NCBI RefSeq assembly: GCF_003399635.1
Contig: NZ_NBXB01000004.1
Coordinates: 1 to 61,918 of the forward strand
Reading direction: 5' to 3'
Origin: Subtercola boreus
GTDB lineage: Bacteria > Actinomycetota > Actinomycetes > Actinomycetales > Microbacteriaceae
DNA length: 61,918 nt
The position numbers and the translations under genes were made by a program. Every line of letters begins with the position of its first letter. The stretch's first letter is position 1. Positions 53,811 through 61,828 of this stretch are shown here, piece after piece. The notes below the pieces were generated by a model. That model saw only the letters and a list, made by a program, of their open reading frames with translations. It searched no databases and was not told where the DNA came from.

Positions 53811-55229
53811 GTGACTGGCGCACGCGAACTCCCCGTCGACAAGACTCTCGGCGGCCGCTACCGGCTCGAGCAGGCGATCGGCCAGGGCGGTATGGCGACG
53901 GTCTTCCGGGCGCGCGACGAGGTTCTCGGGCGTGATGTCGCGGTCAAGCTGTTCCACAACAGCGAGGTCGAGGCGGGGCGGCAGGAGGGCGAACTCGCCG
54001 TTCTGGCGGGGCTCGACCATCACGCGCTTGTGCAACTGCACGACGCGGGGCTCGACACCGACGACTACGGCCGCTCGCACCGCTACATCGTGATGGCCCT
54101 GGTGAACGGCAGCGACCTGCACCAGCGCATCCGCTCGGCCCCGCTGTCGGCGCGGCACATCGCCGAGCTCGGGTACGACATGGCCGAGGCGCTCGACTAC
54201 ATCCACGCGCACAATGTGGTGCACCGCGACATCAAGCCGTCGAACATCCTGCTCGTCGACTACGGCGACGGGTCCACTCGTGCCCGCGCAAAACTCACCG
54301 ACTTCGGGGTCGCCCTCGCCGACGACGTCGAACGGATGACCAAGGAAGGGGCAACGACCGGAACGGCCGGCTACCTCAGCCCTGAGCAGGCGTCGGGGCG
54401 ACCCGTGGGCCCCGCGACCGATGTCTACTCGCTCGGTCTCGTGCTGCTGGAGTGCTTCACCCAGCACCTCGAGTTCGCAGGGAGCGTCGTCGAGTCGGCG
54501 ATGGCCCGGCTCTCGCGCAACCCCCGCATCCCCGAGGGCCTGCCCGAGCACTGGCAGCAGCTCCTGGCTGCGATGACGGCCCGGGATCCGGATGCCCGGC
54601 CCAGCCGCCACGAACTCGTGGCCCTGCTCAAGATGCTGGTGATCGCGGAGAGCGGCCGGCACCGCGACGAGGAGCTCGAGCCGCTGTTCCCCGCGGCCGG
54701 TTCGACGGCGACGCCCGGCCCGGTGGACCAGCCCGACGTGCTCGACACCCTGCCCGATGAGGCGCTCGACCGGGTGACCGCGATGGCGGCACGGCTTTTC
54801 TCGGCGCCCATCTCGCTGGTCAGCATCTCCGACCACGACCGGGTGTGGTTCAAGGCGCACTACGAACCCGACGTGGAACGTGTCGCCCGCGAGCTCGACC
54901 TGACGATGAGTTCGGTGCCGTCGGCCGAGCCGGTGGTGGTCGAGGATGCCCGATCAGACCCCCGTACGCGCGAGCACGTTCTCGTGACCGGCCCGCTCGG
55001 GATGCGGTTCTACGTGGGAGTGCCCCTGAAACGCGGCGACGGAACCGTTATCGGCACCCTCTGCGTGGTGCACTTCCTGCCCGGCACGGCGACAGCTGCG
55101 GAGATCGCGAACCTCCAGGATCTCGCCGCCCTCGTGGTCAGTCAGCTGGAGCTCCGCCAGGTGGGGCTCCGCACCACGACCGAGATCGCGACGGCGATGC
55201 CGACGGGCGGGCCGCGCACCTCGGCCTGA
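53811..55229 (+). CDS. Ser/Thr protein kinase with carboxy-terminal GAF domain
   Basis: A 472-residue soluble kinase. The kinase domain (about 15-280) has the glycine loop AIGQGGMATVF, Lys46 in VAVKLF, the catalytic loop HRDIKPSN (Asp140) and DFG (Asp164). The activation segment runs to GTAGYLSPEQA. Residues about 310-455 form a GAF-like sensory domain (LPDEALDRVTAMAARLFSAPISLVSISDHDRVWFKAHY, FYVGVPLKRGDGTVIGTLCVVHF). Unlike PknB there is no membrane helix or PASTA repeat. The GAF half resembles those of cytoplasmic redox or ligand sensors, so kinase activity may respond to an intracellular signal. GTG 53811 is preferred; GTG 53754 is an alternative. Confidence 0.88.
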   Translation: MTGARELPVDKTLGGRYRLEQAIGQGGMATVFRARDEVLGRDVAVKLFHNSEVEAGRQEGELAVLAGLDHHALVQLHDAGLDTDDYGRSHRYIVMALVNGSDLHQRIRSAPLSARHIAELGYDMAEALDYIHAHNVVHRDIKPSNILLVDYGDGSTRARAKLTDFGVALADDVERMTKEGATTGTAGYLSPEQASGRPVGPATDVYSLGLVLLECFTQHLEFAGSVVESAMARLSRNPRIPEGLPEHWQQLLAAMTARDPDARPSRHELVALLKMLVIAESGRHRDEELEPLFPAAGSTATPGPVDQPDVLDTLPDEALDRVTAMAARLFSAPISLVSISDHDRVWFKAHYEPDVERVARELDLTMSSVPSAEPVVVEDARSDPRTREHVLVTGPLGMRFYVGVPLKRGDGTVIGTLCVVHFLPGTATAAEIANLQDLAALVVSQLELRQVGLRTTTEIATAMPTGGPRTSA

Positions 55230-55245
55230 GCCGCGAACCGCGGCG

Positions 55246-55593
55246 TCAGCGCGACTGGCGGCGCTTGCCCGAGCGCGATGCGCCCTTGACGGCGGGCGCG
55301 CGGCCCTTGCCCTTTGACGCCTTCGCTTTGCCACCCGGCGGGGGCACATCTGCTGCGGCCGCGGCGGCCGACTTCGCCCACTGAACGAGCGTGGTCGCCA
55401 GGAGGGCCTCGCCCGCGGGCGTGAGCGTCGTCGTCGGTGCGGAGTAGTCGAACAGCGGGTACCCGAGCTCGGCCTCGAGCTCTTTGATCGACGCCACGAG
55501 CGTCGCCCGCGAGACGCCCTGCGAACGGGCGGCGTGCGCGAAGTTCAGCTGCTCAGCAGCTTCGACGAAGTGGCGCATCAGTTCGCTGTTCAC
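55246..55593 (-). CDS. LysR-type DNA-binding domain stub with a basic tail
   Basis: A 115-residue protein consisting of a LysR-type winged helix (LMRHFVEAAEQLNFAHAARSQGVSRATLVASIKELEAELGYPLFDYSAPTTTLTPAGEALL) followed by an Ala linker and a Lys/Arg-rich tail (KAKASKGKGRAP to SRSGKRRQSR). The whole effector-binding domain of a LysR regulator is absent. Since the protein ends in a basic tail, not a broken sequence, it looks like a deliberate small DNA-binding protein, perhaps nucleoid-associated. The GTG at 55593 gives the shortest sensible start. Confidence 0.75.
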   Translation of the reverse strand: MNSELMRHFVEAAEQLNFAHAARSQGVSRATLVASIKELEAELGYPLFDYSAPTTTLTPAGEALLATTLVQWAKSAAAAAADVPPPGGKAKASKGKGRAPAVKGASRSGKRRQSR

Positions 55594-55733
55594 CCGCCCC
55601 AGACTACGCCAGCCTGCCGAGGTCGAATCGCGGGAGGCAAGCCCCCGGGCGACAGAGGGCCGGGGCCCGTGGCGTGACGTAGGGTCAGTCGTGAGGCACC
55701 AGCATCCGGTGCGATCTGAGAGGCGGCGAACGG

Positions 55734-56129
55734 ATGACCGAACACGAGCTCCACACGATGTGGGCGTCAGCACGGCTGCAGATCATCCTGTCGCAATTGG
55801 GCCCCATCGTGCTGCTGACCTCGAGCGTCGCCCTCGTCATGGCCGGGCTCGGGCACCAGCCGACGCCGATCCGCCTGGCTGCGGCGCTCATCCTGCTGTC
55901 GACCGGCATCCTGGGTGCGCTCGTGCAGTTCTCGGCGGCATCCGAAGCCCAGGCGGTGGCAGACGACCTCGAATCGATCGGTGCGCCCAGTGCGGTGAGC
56001 CGGCGGATCGTCGCGCAGGCGCGTTTTGCGAATGTGGTGAAGTTCGTGACGCCGACGATCTTCGTGGCGACATTCCTGGCGCTGCTCTGGGCGATCTTCG
56101 CGCCGCCTGCGCTCGGTGGCATGCAGTAG
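55734..56129 (+). CDS. Small integral membrane protein, three TM helices
   Basis: A 131-residue protein with helices at about residues 20-40 (LGPIVLLTSSVALVMAGLG), 46-66 (IRLAAALILLSTGILGALVQF) and 103-125 (FVTPTIFVATFLALLWAIFAPP), joined by a cytoplasmic loop. I recognise no family and no catalytic residues. It lies head to head with the LysR stub and ends convergent with the DUF952 gene. Confidence 0.7.
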   Translation: MTEHELHTMWASARLQIILSQLGPIVLLTSSVALVMAGLGHQPTPIRLAAALILLSTGILGALVQFSAASEAQAVADDLESIGAPSAVSRRIVAQARFANVVKFVTPTIFVATFLALLWAIFAPPALGGMQ

Positions 56130-56164
56130 TCCAGCCCTTTCCCTCCCCGCAAGCGCCGCTCGCG

Positions 56165-56229
56165 GCCGCCAAGGGACGCATAACGTTCCAACCGGCGCCC
56201 AAACCCGCGATATGGGTCCCTTGGGCGGC
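56165..56229. terminator. Convergent-end hairpin with GGGAC arms
   Basis: Left arm GCCGCCAAGGGACGCATA (56165-56182) and right arm TATGGGTCCCTTGGGCGGC (56211-56229) pair with one bulge and one mismatch. It lies between convergent genes and its left arm resembles the arms at 14546 and 20874. Confidence 0.6.
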
Positions 56230-56271
56230 GGGGCGCGGGCCGCGGGCGGGTGGCGCGGGCGGCGGGGCGGA

Positions 56272-56619
56272 TCAGAACACGAAGTGGCCGGTCTCGTCGA
56301 AGTGGGCGGGGCGGGCATCCTGAACCCAGGCAGGGTCGATGGGACCGAAGAGGTGCGGGTAGCGCTCGCCGTTACCGGCCTCCTCATGCACGACGGCTGT
56401 TCCGGCGGCCGTGATCTGCTGGTCGTCCATGACCAGCACGACGAGCGGCTCGTGGATGTCGCGGTAGAACCGCCCCGCGGTCGCGTCGAGCTGGGCGGCG
56501 GTGGAGGCGTGGATGAAGCCCTCCTCGGCGAGCGTGGCCGTGCTCGACGAGACCGTGTACGCGCCGGCGATGGTCGCGGCCTGCCAGTCGGCGGCCCGGG
56601 CGATGTGGAAGATCTGCAT
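56272..56619 (-). CDS. DUF952-family protein
   Basis: A 115-residue protein of the DUF952 family, recognised by IFHIARAADWQAA, EEGFIHASTAAQL, HEPLVVLVMDDQQI and YPHLFGPIDPAWV. Members are small globular proteins of unknown enzymatic role. The stop-to-stop arrangement with the membrane protein gene holds the hairpin at 56165. It starts only nine bases after the PLP decarboxylase gene ends, so it is probably the second gene of that operon. Confidence 0.88.
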   Translation of the reverse strand: MQIFHIARAADWQAATIAGAYTVSSSTATLAEEGFIHASTAAQLDATAGRFYRDIHEPLVVLVMDDQQITAAGTAVVHEEAGNGERYPHLFGPIDPAWVQDARPAHFDETGHFVF

Positions 56620-56628
56620 CCGGCGAGC

Positions 56629-58053
56629 TTACGCGCCGGGCACTGCTGCTGCCGCCCCGCCAGCCGCCTCGCCAGACGCCCGCTCAACGGCTTCGATCGA
56701 GCGCGCGATGTCGTCGGCATCCGTCGACCAGTTGCTCACCGAGATGCGGAGGATGTCGCGGCCGTGCCAGCGCGATCCTGACATCCACACGTCGCCGTCG
56801 TCGATGAGGCGTTGGGTGACGAGCCGGGTGCGTTCGTCGCTGCCGAATGACAGGCAGACCTGGGTGAAGACCACCTCGTTCAACACCTCCACCCCGGGGA
56901 GCGCTGCCAGCCCGCGGGCCAATGCCTGCGCCGTGTCGACCAGGCGATCGACCAACTCAACCGTGCCGACGCGACCGAGGGAGCGGAGCGCGGCCCACAC
57001 CGGAACGGCCCGGGCCCGCCTCGACATCTCGGGCACGCGCTCGAACGGGTCGCTCGATCCGGCATCGTCCCTGATGAGGTAGCTCGTGCTGGTTCCGAAC
57101 GCCGAGTGCAGCACGTCGGGGTGCGCCACGATCACCACGCCGCAGTCATACGGAACGTTGAGCGTCTTGTGGGCATCCGTCGCCCAGGAATCGGCGCGCA
57201 CCATGCCGCGGGTGAGGGCGTCGAAGCGGGGGCTGATGCCGGCCCACAGCCCGAACGCACCGTCGACGTGCACCCAGGCGCCGCGTTCGTGCGCGAGCGT
57301 GACGATCTCGTCGAACGGGTCGAAGGCACCCGAGTGCAGGTTGCCCGCCTGCAGGCACACGATCACCGGGCCGCGGATGCCCGACAGCACCTCTGCGAAA
57401 GCACCGACGTGCGTCCGCCCCTCGTCGTCGGCGGGAACGACGACGGGTTTCCCGAGGCCCAGGTAACGGAGCGCGAGGTCGACAGAGGCATGGCGTTCCT
57501 CGCCGACGATCACGGTGATGCGCGGGGCCCCTGCGAGGCCGTCGGCGTTCAGATCGTGACCGACATCGGCCAGCACCTTCTCGCGCGCAGAGGCGAGACC
57601 GACGAAGTTCGCCATGGTCGCGCCGGTGGTGAAGCCGACGCCGGAGCGGGCGGGGAATCCGAAGAGGTCGACGATCCAGCGGGCGGCCGTCTCCTCGATC
57701 GCGGCTGTGGCGGGGGTGGCGTAGCGCATGGCCGAGTTCTGATCCCAGGCGCTGACCAGCCAGTCGGCACCGAGGGCGGCCGGCAGGGTGCCCCCGATCA
57801 CCCAGCCGAAGAATCGGCCGGAGGGCATCGCCATGAGCCCTGGATCGGCGAGGCGGGCAAGCTCGTCGACCACCTCGGCGGGAGGGATCGGGGCCTCCTG
57901 CAGAGGCCCGCCAAAATCTGCGGCCAGCTGGTCGACCGACTTCTGGGGTCCGACGGGGCGGGTCTCGACAGACGCCAGCCAGCTGAGCGCATGCTCCTTC
58001 GCACGGCTCAGTGCTTCGTTGAAATCGCCTCCATCAGTGGACACGCCACCCAC
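56629..58053 (-). CDS. PLP-dependent (group II) amino acid decarboxylase family protein
   Basis: A 474-residue fold-type I PLP enzyme of the aromatic amino acid/glutamate decarboxylase group. It has MPSGRFFGWVIGGTLPAALGADWL, TTGATMANFVGLASAR for phosphate binding, AGNLHSGAFDPFDE, HVDGAFGLWAG with the Asp, and ATDAHKTLNVPYDCG with the Schiff-base Lys. It probably decarboxylates or deaminates an aromatic amino acid. GTG 58053 or GTG 58044 are possible starts. The DUF952 gene follows nine bases downstream. Confidence 0.9.
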   Translation of the reverse strand: MGGVSTDGGDFNEALSRAKEHALSWLASVETRPVGPQKSVDQLAADFGGPLQEAPIPPAEVVDELARLADPGLMAMPSGRFFGWVIGGTLPAALGADWLVSAWDQNSAMRYATPATAAIEETAARWIVDLFGFPARSGVGFTTGATMANFVGLASAREKVLADVGHDLNADGLAGAPRITVIVGEERHASVDLALRYLGLGKPVVVPADDEGRTHVGAFAEVLSGIRGPVIVCLQAGNLHSGAFDPFDEIVTLAHERGAWVHVDGAFGLWAGISPRFDALTRGMVRADSWATDAHKTLNVPYDCGVVIVAHPDVLHSAFGTSTSYLIRDDAGSSDPFERVPEMSRRARAVPVWAALRSLGRVGTVELVDRLVDTAQALARGLAALPGVEVLNEVVFTQVCLSFGSDERTRLVTQRLIDDGDVWMSGSRWHGRDILRISVSNWSTDADDIARSIEAVERASGEAAGGAAAAVPGA

Positions 58054-58124
58054 AGTAGCCCTCTGATCGGCCCGTGTCGACGGTCGGTTGCGTCGTCGGC
58101 TATGATTGCTCAGGCATCACCCTT

Positions 58125-58214
58125 GGAGCTGTCGCATAGTTCGGCCTAGTGCACCACCCTGCTAAGGTGGAGTGGGCGTCAAGCCCACCGTGGGTTCAAA
58201 TCCCACCGGCTCCG
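58125..58214 (+). tRNA. tRNA-Ser (anticodon GCT)
   Basis: Acceptor GGAGCTG pairs with CGGCTCC. The anticodon stem CCACC/GGTGG encloses CTGCTAA with anticodon GCT. A long variable arm and a T arm containing GGTTCAAATCC complete a 90-base class-II serine tRNA. CCA is not encoded. Confidence 0.95.
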
Positions 58215-58235
58215 CACTTGTTTGTACAGGCATGA

Positions 58236-58273
58236 AATAGCTCGAACCTGCGTCGTCGTGGGTTCGGGCTATT
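58236..58273 (+). terminator. tRNA-Ser terminator hairpin
   Basis: AATAGCTCGAACC and GGTTCGGGCTATT pair over 13 bp (one A:G position becomes a wobble) around a 12-base loop, 22 bases after the tRNA. Confidence 0.7.
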
Positions 58274-58275
58274 CG

Positions 58276-58374
58276 TCTGTCAGCTACTTCTCTGTCAGCT
58301 ACTTCTCTGTCAGCTACTTCTCTGTCAGCTACTTCTCTGTCGGCTACTTCTCTGTCGGCTAATTCTCCGTCAGG
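58276..58374 (+). repeat. 15-bp tandem repeat after the tRNA gene
   Basis: TCTGTCAGCTACTTC is repeated four times exactly (58276-58335). Two further copies carry one or two substitutions (CGGCTACTTC, CGGCTAATTC) and a partial seventh starts TCCGTCAG. It immediately follows the terminator and ends 26 bases before the HEAT-repeat gene. Confidence 0.92.
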
Positions 58375-58399
58375 GGGCGCGCCTAAACTGGCGGCGAAC

Positions 58400-59053
58400 A
58401 TGAATGTCGAAGACAGTGGGAGAGCCGCCGATCGCCTGAGCATCGCGCTCCAGGACGAGTCGTCGTCGAACCGGCTCGCGAGCGCGCTCGCCGCGGGTAC
58501 CCGGCCGGATCCGTCGTACGTCGAGGTGCTGGTGCGGCGGTGCGCGGTGGAGCCGGACTTCTTCGTGCGGGACATGCTCACCTGGGCGCTTCTGCGGCAT
58601 CCGACGTCGAAGACGGTTCCCCGGCTGGTCTACGAAGTCGGCGACGACGGGTCGCAGGCACGCAGCCAGGCACTCCACACGCTGTCGAAGATCGGCGACC
58701 CGAGGGGGTGGGCGGCGATCAGCGCCGAACTCCTGCGGGATCCCGATGACGACGTGGCCCGGAGCGCGTGGCGCACGGCTGCCGGCCTTGTCCCGGCCGG
58801 AGAAGAGGCAGGTCTCGCCGAGGAGTTGTGCGCCCAGCTCGGGCGCGGCTCACCCGAGACCCAGCGGAGCCTCGGCAGGGCCTTCGCCACGCTCGGGGAG
58901 GTCGCGCTCCCGCCGCTCGAAGCGCGCAGCGCCGATGCCCGAAGCGGGGTGCGCATCCAAGCCGCCGCCAGCGCTGCACTGGTGCGGGATCCCGAGGCGA
59001 ACTTCGACGGGCTGCTCGCTGACGCAGAGCGTGCTGACAGTGCTGCCCGCTGA
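58400..59053 (+). CDS. HEAT-repeat domain protein
   Basis: A 217-residue all-helical protein of tandem HEAT-like repeats, e.g. DEVRDMLTWALLRHPTSKTVPRLV-type helices (FFVRDMLTWALLRHPTSKTVPRLVYEVGDDGSQARSQALHTLSKIG and DPDDDVARSAWRTAAGLV). Such proteins are protein-protein interaction scaffolds or adaptors. The function cannot be read further. The ATG at 58400 is preceded by GGCGGCGAAC. Confidence 0.82.
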   Translation: MNVEDSGRAADRLSIALQDESSSNRLASALAAGTRPDPSYVEVLVRRCAVEPDFFVRDMLTWALLRHPTSKTVPRLVYEVGDDGSQARSQALHTLSKIGDPRGWAAISAELLRDPDDDVARSAWRTAAGLVPAGEEAGLAEELCAQLGRGSPETQRSLGRAFATLGEVALPPLEARSADARSGVRIQAAASAALVRDPEANFDGLLADAERADSAAR

Positions 59054-59136
59054 CAGCGCCGCCTGCAGATGGGCCGCCCGCAGACAGGCCAGCCGCCTCC
59101 ACCTCACTGTCAGGCGGCCACGGCTACGATGGCCGG

Positions 59137-60363
59137 GTGACCCCGACCCGCCGCCAGTTCTTCGTTCGGAAGGTGGTGGTTCTCGGCATCCTGCTCCTGG
59201 TCGTCGCGGCCGGCATCTACGTGCCTGTGGTGCTCACGGCGCCCCTTCCCGCCGCTGCGGTCACCCTCGAACCGCCGGCGGTGCAGACTGCCCCAGCAGC
59301 CGCGGTCTCCGCGCCCGCGCAGGGGTCGAGCGCGATCTCCCTCCAGGATTCGAGCGAGGTGCTGGCTTCGAGCGGGCAGTCCGGGCCGGTGCCGATCGCC
59401 AGCGTCACCAAGATTCTCACCGCGCTGGTGGCTCTGCAGGCGAAACCGTTGACTCTCACCGACGACGGCCCGAGTATCACGATGACGGCAGCCGATGTGG
59501 CGTTCCTGGACTCGACAAGGGCGGAGGGCGGATCCTACGTGCTCGTCAACGAGGGCCAGGTGCTTACCGAACGGCAGGTGATCGAGATCATGCTGATGGA
59601 GTCCGCCAACAACTACAGCGAGACGCTTGTCACGTGGGCGTTCGGATCGATGGATGGCTACCTCACCGCCGCGCAGGCCTTCATCAAGGCGCAGGGCCTG
59701 ACCGGCACCTCCGTCGTGGACTCGAGCGGGCTCAACCCCGCCAGCGTCAGCACCACCACAGACCTGCTGAAGCTCGCGTCGCTCGCGCTCGACAACCCGG
59801 TCCTGGCCGCCGTCGTGTCGACACAGAAGGAGAGCATCCCCGGCCTCTCCGAGCTCACCAACACGAACACCCTGCTCGGCTCCGACGGCGTCGACGGGCT
59901 GAAGACGGGTACCACCGATCAGGCGGGTTCGTGCCTGCTCTTCTCGGCGGACTTCACCGTCGCCGGCGAACCGTTCAGCGTCGTCGGTGTGGTGCTGGGC
60001 GCCGCCAGCTCGGAGTCGGCACGCCAGGCGGTGACCGCGCTGCTCGACAGCGCGAAACTCGGATTCACGAGTGTGCCCCTGGCGACCACGGGCCAGATCG
60101 TCGGCAGCTACACCTCAGCCTGGGGCGCGACCGTGCCGATCGTGGCGGCTCAGGATGCCTCCACTGTCGTCTGGTCGAGCACGCCGGTGAGCGTGGCGGC
60201 AGACACGGTATCGCTCAGCGAAGGTTCCGCGGGTTCCGCCGCCGGCGACCTGCGCTACGGCGTCGGCGGAGAGACCATCACTGTGCCGCTGCGGCTCGAA
60301 ACGGATCTCGAGGGCCCGGATCCGTTCTGGCGCCTGATGCACCCGGGCGAGCTGCTCGGGTAG
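59137..60363 (+). CDS. D-alanyl-D-alanine carboxypeptidase, S11 penicillin-binding protein
   Basis: A 408-residue secreted serine peptidase. An amino-terminal signal anchor (VVVLGILLLVVAAGIYVPVVL) precedes the catalytic domain with SVTK (Ser89, Lys92), SAN (Ser156) and KTGTT near residue 262. These are the three penicillin-binding motifs. It trims peptidoglycan pentapeptides. The carboxy-terminal 120 residues form a beta-rich domain like that of PBP5-type enzymes, but no terminal amphipathic helix is obvious. GTG start. Confidence 0.92.
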   Translation: MTPTRRQFFVRKVVVLGILLLVVAAGIYVPVVLTAPLPAAAVTLEPPAVQTAPAAAVSAPAQGSSAISLQDSSEVLASSGQSGPVPIASVTKILTALVALQAKPLTLTDDGPSITMTAADVAFLDSTRAEGGSYVLVNEGQVLTERQVIEIMLMESANNYSETLVTWAFGSMDGYLTAAQAFIKAQGLTGTSVVDSSGLNPASVSTTTDLLKLASLALDNPVLAAVVSTQKESIPGLSELTNTNTLLGSDGVDGLKTGTTDQAGSCLLFSADFTVAGEPFSVVGVVLGAASSESARQAVTALLDSAKLGFTSVPLATTGQIVGSYTSAWGATVPIVAAQDASTVVWSSTPVSVAADTVSLSEGSAGSAAGDLRYGVGGETITVPLRLETDLEGPDPFWRLMHPGELLG

Positions 60364-60391
60364 CGCGCCGGCGCCTCGCCGCCCGCTGCGT

Positions 60392-60435
60392 TTTGTCGCT
60401 TACGCCCCCCGGCGCGCACGCGCGGAAGCGACAAA
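60392..60435. terminator. Convergent terminator hairpin
   Basis: TTTGTCGCTT (60392-60401) and AAGCGACAAA (60426-60435) pair perfectly over 10 bp between the convergent carboxypeptidase and ogt genes. Confidence 0.6.
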
Positions 60436-60475
60436 GGGCCGCGCATCTTCTCCCCGGCCGCGCGCCCGCGCCCAC

Positions 60476-61114
60476 CTAGTGCGCCCGCGCCTCCAGGGCG
60501 AGCAGAGCCGTCTTCGCCGCGAGCCCGCCGATGTAGCCGCCCAACCCGCCATCGCTCCGCAGCACACGATGGCACGGCACCACGACCGGCAGCGGATTCG
60601 TCGCGCACGCCGATCCGACCGCCCGCACCGCCCGCGGGCTGCCCACGGATTCCGCGACCTGTTTGTACGTCTCGGTGCGGCCGTAGGCGATCGCCGGCAG
60701 GTGCCTCTGCACGAGCTGGCGGAAGCCGCTCGACAGCGACAGGTCGAGCGGAACGTCGAATGCGCGACGGGTGCCGGCGAAGTACTCGTCCAGCTCGAAG
60801 GCCAGGGCGTCGAGCCGTTTCGGTGCACGCAGGATCCGCGCGCTCACCCGCGCCGCGAGCGTCTCCAATACGGCGTCGTGATCCTCGATGTCATAGGCGA
60901 CACGAACCAGTCCGGCCTCGGTGGCAGCGAGCAGCAGGGATCCGACCGGGGTGTCGACAGTCGTGTATGCGAGGTCGAGCAGGTGGGCATCCAGAGCCTG
61001 CTGTTCGAGCTGGGCGTGCAGCCGAGTGACGGCCGAGTCGAGTTCGATGGACTCCTCCGCGAGCGGAGTGAAGTCGAACCGCTCGGCAGCGTTTGTGCTG
61101 TCTGTAGTGTTCAT
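60476..61114 (-). CDS. ogt: Methylated-DNA--protein-cysteine methyltransferase
   Basis: A 212-residue O6-alkylguanine-DNA alkyltransferase. The active-site motif PCHRV (VVVPCHRVLRSDGGLGGYIGGLAAKTALL) and the DNA-binding helix segment AYGRTETYKQVAESVGSPRAVRAVGSACATNPLP are intact. It moves methyl groups from DNA to its own cysteine. The amino-terminal 45 residues preceding the domain are longer than in Ogt. Its start overlaps the sigma factor stop (ATGA), so both are made together. Confidence 0.93.
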   Translation of the reverse strand: MNTTDSTNAAERFDFTPLAEESIELDSAVTRLHAQLEQQALDAHLLDLAYTTVDTPVGSLLLAATEAGLVRVAYDIEDHDAVLETLAARVSARILRAPKRLDALAFELDEYFAGTRRAFDVPLDLSLSSGFRQLVQRHLPAIAYGRTETYKQVAESVGSPRAVRAVGSACATNPLPVVVPCHRVLRSDGGLGGYIGGLAAKTALLALEARAH

Positions 61115-61668
61115 CGCAGAATTCCCTTCGGTTCGTGGGTTGCCGTGCCGGAGACGCTCTCTGGCAGGTAGACGAGGCGGAGCGCCCGCACCCCATCGGA
61201 CGACGCACGCCTCGCCGCTTCGACGCTCCCGCCGAGCAGTTCGGCTACCTCAGCGAACGGCAGCCCGCCGAGGTAGTGGTAGGCCACGGCGAGGCGTTGC
61301 TTCTCGGGGAGCAAGCCGACAGAGTGCCAGAGAGCCAGGGAGTCGCTGCTGTCGTCGTGCGCCTCGCCGCCCGCGGCACCTTCTTTGGCGCTTCCGGTTC
61401 TGGATGCCCGTTCCGGCAGTTCCTCGACCGGGATCGGCTGACGGCTTCGCATCCGCGTCTGGTCGATCGCCTTCCGGTGGGCGATCGTGACGAGCCACGC
61501 TTCGACGTTCGCATCCTGCGGGAGCTCTGGATACGCGCCGAGAGCGGAGAGGAAGGTCTCCGACCAGGCATCGTCGGCGTCGGGTATCCCGAGCACGGCA
61601 CGGCAGACGCGCAGTACGGCGGCGCCATGCTCGGCGACCATTTTCTCGAAGGGCGGTTTCATGTTCAC
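61111..61668 (-). CDS. ECF-type RNA polymerase sigma factor
   Basis: A 185-residue sigma factor with region 2 (VAEHGAAVLRVCRAVLGIPDADDAWSETFLSAL, EAWLVTIAHRKAIDQTR) and region 4 (LLPEKQRLAVAYHYLGGLPFAEVAELLGGSVEAARRASSDGVRALR). It overlaps ogt, so it probably controls, or is co-expressed with, DNA-alkylation repair. No anti-sigma factor gene is next to it. The short GTG start at 61668 and the ATG at 61662 are both possible. Confidence 0.88.
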   Translation of the reverse strand: MNMKPPFEKMVAEHGAAVLRVCRAVLGIPDADDAWSETFLSALGAYPELPQDANVEAWLVTIAHRKAIDQTRMRSRQPIPVEELPERASRTGSAKEGAAGGEAHDDSSDSLALWHSVGLLPEKQRLAVAYHYLGGLPFAEVAELLGGSVEAARRASSDGVRALRLVYLPESVSGTATHEPKGILR

Positions 61669-61828
61669 ACTCTGTAGACGCTCGGGGTCGCCGAAACGTG
61701 AGGTCGGGGGTGTGGAACAGTCTGCCGGGATTGCGGCTCACAATTTGTTTCTGAGAGTTTTGGATTCGGGCCTGCAGGGTCGCTGATTTGTTGAGGGAAT
61801 GTCAGTGGTTGGTGTTTGACTTGGAGCA

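Noticed and set aside
58162-58581. Minus-strand frame with REVAD repeats
   Set aside because: It is created by the 15-bp tandem repeat, whose length is a multiple of three; it overlaps the tRNA and the HEAT gene.
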